Below the pieces are notes generated by a model. It was not told where the DNA came from, searched no databases, and worked only from the letters and a program-made list of their open reading frames with translations. This document shows positions 61,257 through 64,000 of a stretch of DNA of 64,000 nt, in pieces. Numbering within the stretch: the stretch's first letter is position 1; each line of letters opens with the position of its first letter. This stretch comes from Pseudosulfitobacter sp. DSM 107133 (GTDB taxonomy: Bacteria > Pseudomonadota > Alphaproteobacteria > Rhodobacterales > Rhodobacteraceae). A program made the position numbers and the translations under genes. The stretch covers positions 1-64,000 of the forward strand of contig NZ_CP085159.1 of the NCBI RefSeq assembly GCF_022788695.1, written 5' to 3'.

Positions 61257-62042
61257 ATGGACTATAAAACACTCCGCTTTGAAATTGCCGAAAGTATCGC
61301 GACAATTACCTTGGATCGAGAGGATAGCCCTGCCAACGCATTGAACGCGCGTATGGCCGAAGAGTTGTTTGACGTCGGTGTGCGTTGCGGTGCGCCAGAC
61401 GTGCGCGCCGTGATCGTGACTGCCAGCGGTAAGATGTTCTGCGGCGGTGGGGATCTTGCCGAAATGGACGCCGCCCCAGACAAACCCGCGCACCTGACTC
61501 GCATGGCCACGCTGCTGCACGCAGGGTTGATCCGACTTGCCTGGATTGACGCGCCCGTCATTATGGCCGTGAACGGCACCGCTGGTGGCGGTGGGTTCTC
61601 GATGGTTTTGTCTGGCGACTACGTGATCGCGTCTGAAAAGGCCAAGTTTGTCTCGGCCTATACGTCCTCGGGTCTGACACCGGACGGATCGTCGACCTAC
61701 TACCTTGCGAAACACGTCGGGTTGCTGCGGGCAAAAGAACTGATGCTGACCAATCGGGTCCTGACGGCGACAGAGGCGCGGGATTGGGGTTTGGTCAACA
61801 AGGTGGTGCCACCCGAGACCGTAGTGGATGAGGCGCGTGCGCTCGCGCGAAACGTCGCATCCGGGCCGACGCAAGCGTTTGGCGGTGTGAAACGGCTACT
61901 GGACACGGCCTTTTCAGATGGGTTGGAAACCCAGTTGGATCGGGAAACACGGTCTATCTCCGACATGATGCGCACGCGCGATGGCCCCGCCGGGATCGCG
62001 GCCTTTCTGGCCAAGGAAACACCCCGGTTTGAGGGAAAGTGA
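61257..62042 (+). CDS. enoyl-CoA hydratase/isomerase family protein
   Basis: A 261-residue crotonase. The oxyanion-hole segments are ASGKMFCGGGDLAEM and NGTAGGGGFSMVLSGD; the SGLTPDGSSTYYLAKHVG region matches PaaG-like hydratase/isomerases. It handles an acyl-CoA, probably in the catabolic route of this cluster. It follows HxlR by 21 bp and precedes the MFS gene, probably one operon. Confidence 0.9.
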   Translation: MDYKTLRFEIAESIATITLDREDSPANALNARMAEELFDVGVRCGAPDVRAVIVTASGKMFCGGGDLAEMDAAPDKPAHLTRMATLLHAGLIRLAWIDAPVIMAVNGTAGGGGFSMVLSGDYVIASEKAKFVSAYTSSGLTPDGSSTYYLAKHVGLLRAKELMLTNRVLTATEARDWGLVNKVVPPETVVDEARALARNVASGPTQAFGGVKRLLDTAFSDGLETQLDRETRSISDMMRTRDGPAGIAAFLAKETPRFEGK

Positions 62043-62084
62043 ACAAGTGCTGCAACAGCGTTTCCACCATAGACAGGGGCGGAT

Positions 62085-63302
62085 ATGACGACAGATGACG
62101 TGCAGACACCAGGCCTTCGTGCGGCCATTTTTGCGGGCTGCATGGTGGCCTTTCTGGGTTTTGGATTTGCCGCCACCTTTGGTGTTTTTCTGACGCCCAT
62201 GTCGCAGGACCTTGGCTGGGGCCGCGAAGTATTTTCTCTTTCCGTTGCAATCCAACTTCTCACTTGGGGGTTTGCTCAGCCCATTGCCGGGGCAGTTGCA
62301 GACAGGTTTGGAACGGCACGGGTTCTTGCCTTTGGCGCGATATGCGCAGGGATTGGCTTTGCCCTGCGTGGCATGACGACCGACCCGACATTATTTGTTC
62401 TGACAGGCATTCTGGTCGGCGCTGGCACCGGCGCGGCCTCGTTTCCAATCGTGATCGGCGCCCTGGGCAAGATTGTCAGTGCGGAACGTAGAAGTTTCAT
62501 CTTGGGTCTGGGGACCGCAGCGGCCTCGCTTGGGATGTTTGTCGCGGCACCCACGGCAACAACGATGATTGGCACAATCGGATGGCAAACCGCTCTGATC
62601 GTGATCGGATGCAGTTTTGCACTCATCCTGCCTTTCCTGATCTTCATCGCGCGCGTGGCAAAGCCAACCGCATCTGGGTCAAGCGCGAGCGATTTCGGCC
62701 ACGCCTTGTCGGTTGCCTTCACCGACCGGAGTTATCTTTGCCTGTTCTTCGGCTTTTTCGTTTGCGGGTTTCACGTGGCGTTCATCCAAACCCATTTGCC
62801 CGCCTATGTCATGGATCTTGGCCTTGCCGCATCTATTGGGGCCTGGTCGCTGGCATTGATCGGCCTGTTTAACATCGCCGGGTCGTTCTTCGCGGGATGG
62901 TCGGGCCAGCATTTGTCAAAGAAAGCCGTTCTTAGCGGCATCTACTTTGCGCGCGCCGTGGTGATCTCGCTGTTTGTTCTTGTGCCGGTCACAGAGGTCA
63001 GTGTTCTGGTGTTCTCGGCCGTAATGGGCCTGCTTTGGCTTTCAACCGTGCCGTTGACGATGGGACTGGTGGCGCAGACCCAAGGATTGAAGTTCTTCTC
63101 AACCTTGGCGGGTCTTGTTTTCTTCAGTCACCAAACTGGCAGTTTCATCGGTGCTTGGCTTGGTGGTCGCATCTATGACGTTGCACAAGACTACACGCTG
63201 ATGTGGTGGGCTGCTGTGGTGCTGGGCCTGTTGGCCGCTTTGATCCACCTCCCCATTCGCGAAGAGCCGGGTCCACTTGCGCGGGCTGAAGCGAGGGGGT
63301 GA
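62085..63302 (+). CDS. MFS transporter
   Basis: A 405-residue major-facilitator protein with twelve hydrophobic segments. It resembles monocarboxylate or organic-acid MFS carriers (FGFAATFGVFLTPMSQDLGW, FAQPIAGAVADRFGTARVLA, TGSFIGAWLGGRIYDVAQDY). It may import the substrate processed by the enoyl-CoA hydratase and the divergent operon. Start ATG at 62085. Confidence 0.88.
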   Translation: MTTDDVQTPGLRAAIFAGCMVAFLGFGFAATFGVFLTPMSQDLGWGREVFSLSVAIQLLTWGFAQPIAGAVADRFGTARVLAFGAICAGIGFALRGMTTDPTLFVLTGILVGAGTGAASFPIVIGALGKIVSAERRSFILGLGTAAASLGMFVAAPTATTMIGTIGWQTALIVIGCSFALILPFLIFIARVAKPTASGSSASDFGHALSVAFTDRSYLCLFFGFFVCGFHVAFIQTHLPAYVMDLGLAASIGAWSLALIGLFNIAGSFFAGWSGQHLSKKAVLSGIYFARAVVISLFVLVPVTEVSVLVFSAVMGLLWLSTVPLTMGLVAQTQGLKFFSTLAGLVFFSHQTGSFIGAWLGGRIYDVAQDYTLMWWAAVVLGLLAALIHLPIREEPGPLARAEARG

Positions 63303-63622
63303 TGCGTGATCCGAAAGGTAGACAGACTCAGAAACTGCCTCGTCCCGCGACTGAAGCGTTGGAACCGTCTGCGGCGAAAGCACGGTTTGAAATTTGTGGC
63401 TCGGCGGGGCTTTAAATGACCGATTTTGCGACTTTGGCTGCAACGCAGCGACGTGCGTACCGCACCCGCGAAGCGATGCTGCGTCAGCAACATGCCCAAG
63501 CATCAATGTCGGGAAAGTCCGCCCTCCGGACCTTACCACAGACAGCAGCGAACGGCTGGTATTTGAGTAACTTAGCACGCTCAAATTTCCGCAGTTTGAT
63601 AGTGCCGCTGTCTTTGTCAGCG
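63303..63622. other. non-coding stretch
   Basis: 320 bp with no gene I can support; an open frame on the + strand (63416-63775) is opposite the next gene and looks accidental. No strong hairpin or repeat was found. Confidence 0.4.
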
Positions 63623-64000
63623 CTAGTAGTTCACCTGTTCGAAGCCGTAGTTGCCCTCATAGTCACGCCAATCGACGAAGACAGATCGGTGATAGATACC
63701 CGGGCAATTCTGGCCCCAACGTTCAAGTCCCACATGCGCCTCGGGCAGGGCAGTTATGGAAGATCGCTGCCATGAGAAATCGCCTTGGGTCCCATAGGTG
63801 CCGAGAACCACGGTCGCGCTTCGGTTGCAGTCACCATCGCGCCCGGACTCGTGCTGTCGTGCATACCGTACATCGAAGACGCGGATGGAACGCACGAAAT
63901 TGAACTCAGGTCCGCTGATATCGATGTCTGCGCGGTCCTGAACGCGCCGGAGTGCCTCGTCGGTGGGCACGAGATCGTCGACTGGCAAGGATTGGAGCGG
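63623..64000 (-). CDS. hypothetical protein, 5' end beyond the window
   Basis: An open frame that continues through the right edge, so only the last about 125 residues are seen. It contains SIRVFDVRYARQHE, SATVVLGTYGTQGDF and GQNCPGIYHRSVFVD, with two cysteines. Probably an exported or extracellular protein, but no family is recognised and the start is missing. Confidence 0.6.
   Translation of the reverse strand, partial: PLQSLPVDDLVPTDEALRRVQDRADIDISGPEFNFVRSIRVFDVRYARQHESGRDGDCNRSATVVLGTYGTQGDFSWQRSSITALPEAHVGLERWGQNCPGIYHRSVFVDWRDYEGNYGFEQVNY

Noticed and set aside
63416..63775. Open frame of 119 codons on the + strand
   Set aside because: Its second half is antisense to the gene at the right edge and its first half has no recognisable motif or ribosome site.
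1..64000. tRNA or rRNA genes
   Set aside because: No stretch showed a tRNA cloverleaf consensus or rRNA-like sequence on reading both strands; a dedicated tRNA search could still find one.

Overview
The window reads as part of a large conjugative plasmid of an alphaproteobacterium, most probably of the Rhodobacterales (Roseobacter/Paracoccus group). The reasons are a repABC replication and partition operon that begins at base 1, a set of DUF genes typical of such plasmids (DUF3768, DUF736, DUF2493, DUF3085-like), a VirD2-type relaxase with a VirD4 coupling protein, a nearly complete virB operon, and high GC with tightly overlapping ATGA/GTGA gene junctions. The species cannot be fixed from the sequence alone.

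Layout. 1-3.6 kb: repA-repB-repC followed by two perfect 16-bp palindromes (parS candidates), with a degenerate third between repB and repC. 3.7-7.8 kb: a class II Fic protein with tandem 13-bp repeats in its promoter, an ArdC-like antirestriction protein, and a Tat-exported metallo-beta-lactamase-fold hydrolase. 8.4-24.7 kb: a plasmid accessory block (DUF3768, orphan ParB-like protein, DUF3085-like, a PrlF/YhaV toxin-antitoxin pair, a strawberry-notch-type methyltransferase-helicase, DUF736). It carries two insertions: an IS1111-type IS110 element sitting inside a terminator hairpin, and a three-recombinase (RIT-type) element that cuts the methyltransferase-helicase gene in two between 6-bp direct repeats whose recombination would restore the frame exactly. 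25-28.4 kb: a sensor kinase and response regulator, a secreted HbpS/GlcG-like protein and a secreted ankyrin protein. 28.6-32 kb: a ParE/ParD-like toxin-antitoxin pair, a DUF2493 protein, and inverted-repeat-rich non-coding DNA that may hold oriT.

32-53.5 kb is the conjugation region: a MobC-like protein, relaxase and VirD4 on the + strand, then the virB operon on the - strand (virB1-2-3-4-7, two VirB5/transglycosylase-type genes, virB8-9-10-11, virB6). virB8 carries an apparent one-base frameshift. Between VirD4 and the virB operon lies a defence island: an anti-phage CBASS operon (DUF2188, patatin phospholipase, CD-NTase, stand-alone E2-like protein) and, divergently, an XRE-ImmA/IrrE regulator with a PIN-domain partner. 

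53.5-64 kb is cargo: small regulators, two EamA transporters, an extra rpsU copy, a GFA protein, and an apparent catabolic cluster (AEC transporter, SDR, glutathione S-transferase, divergent HxlR regulator, enoyl-CoA hydratase, MFS transporter). The last gene runs off the right edge. I saw no rRNA, tRNA or CRISPR array.
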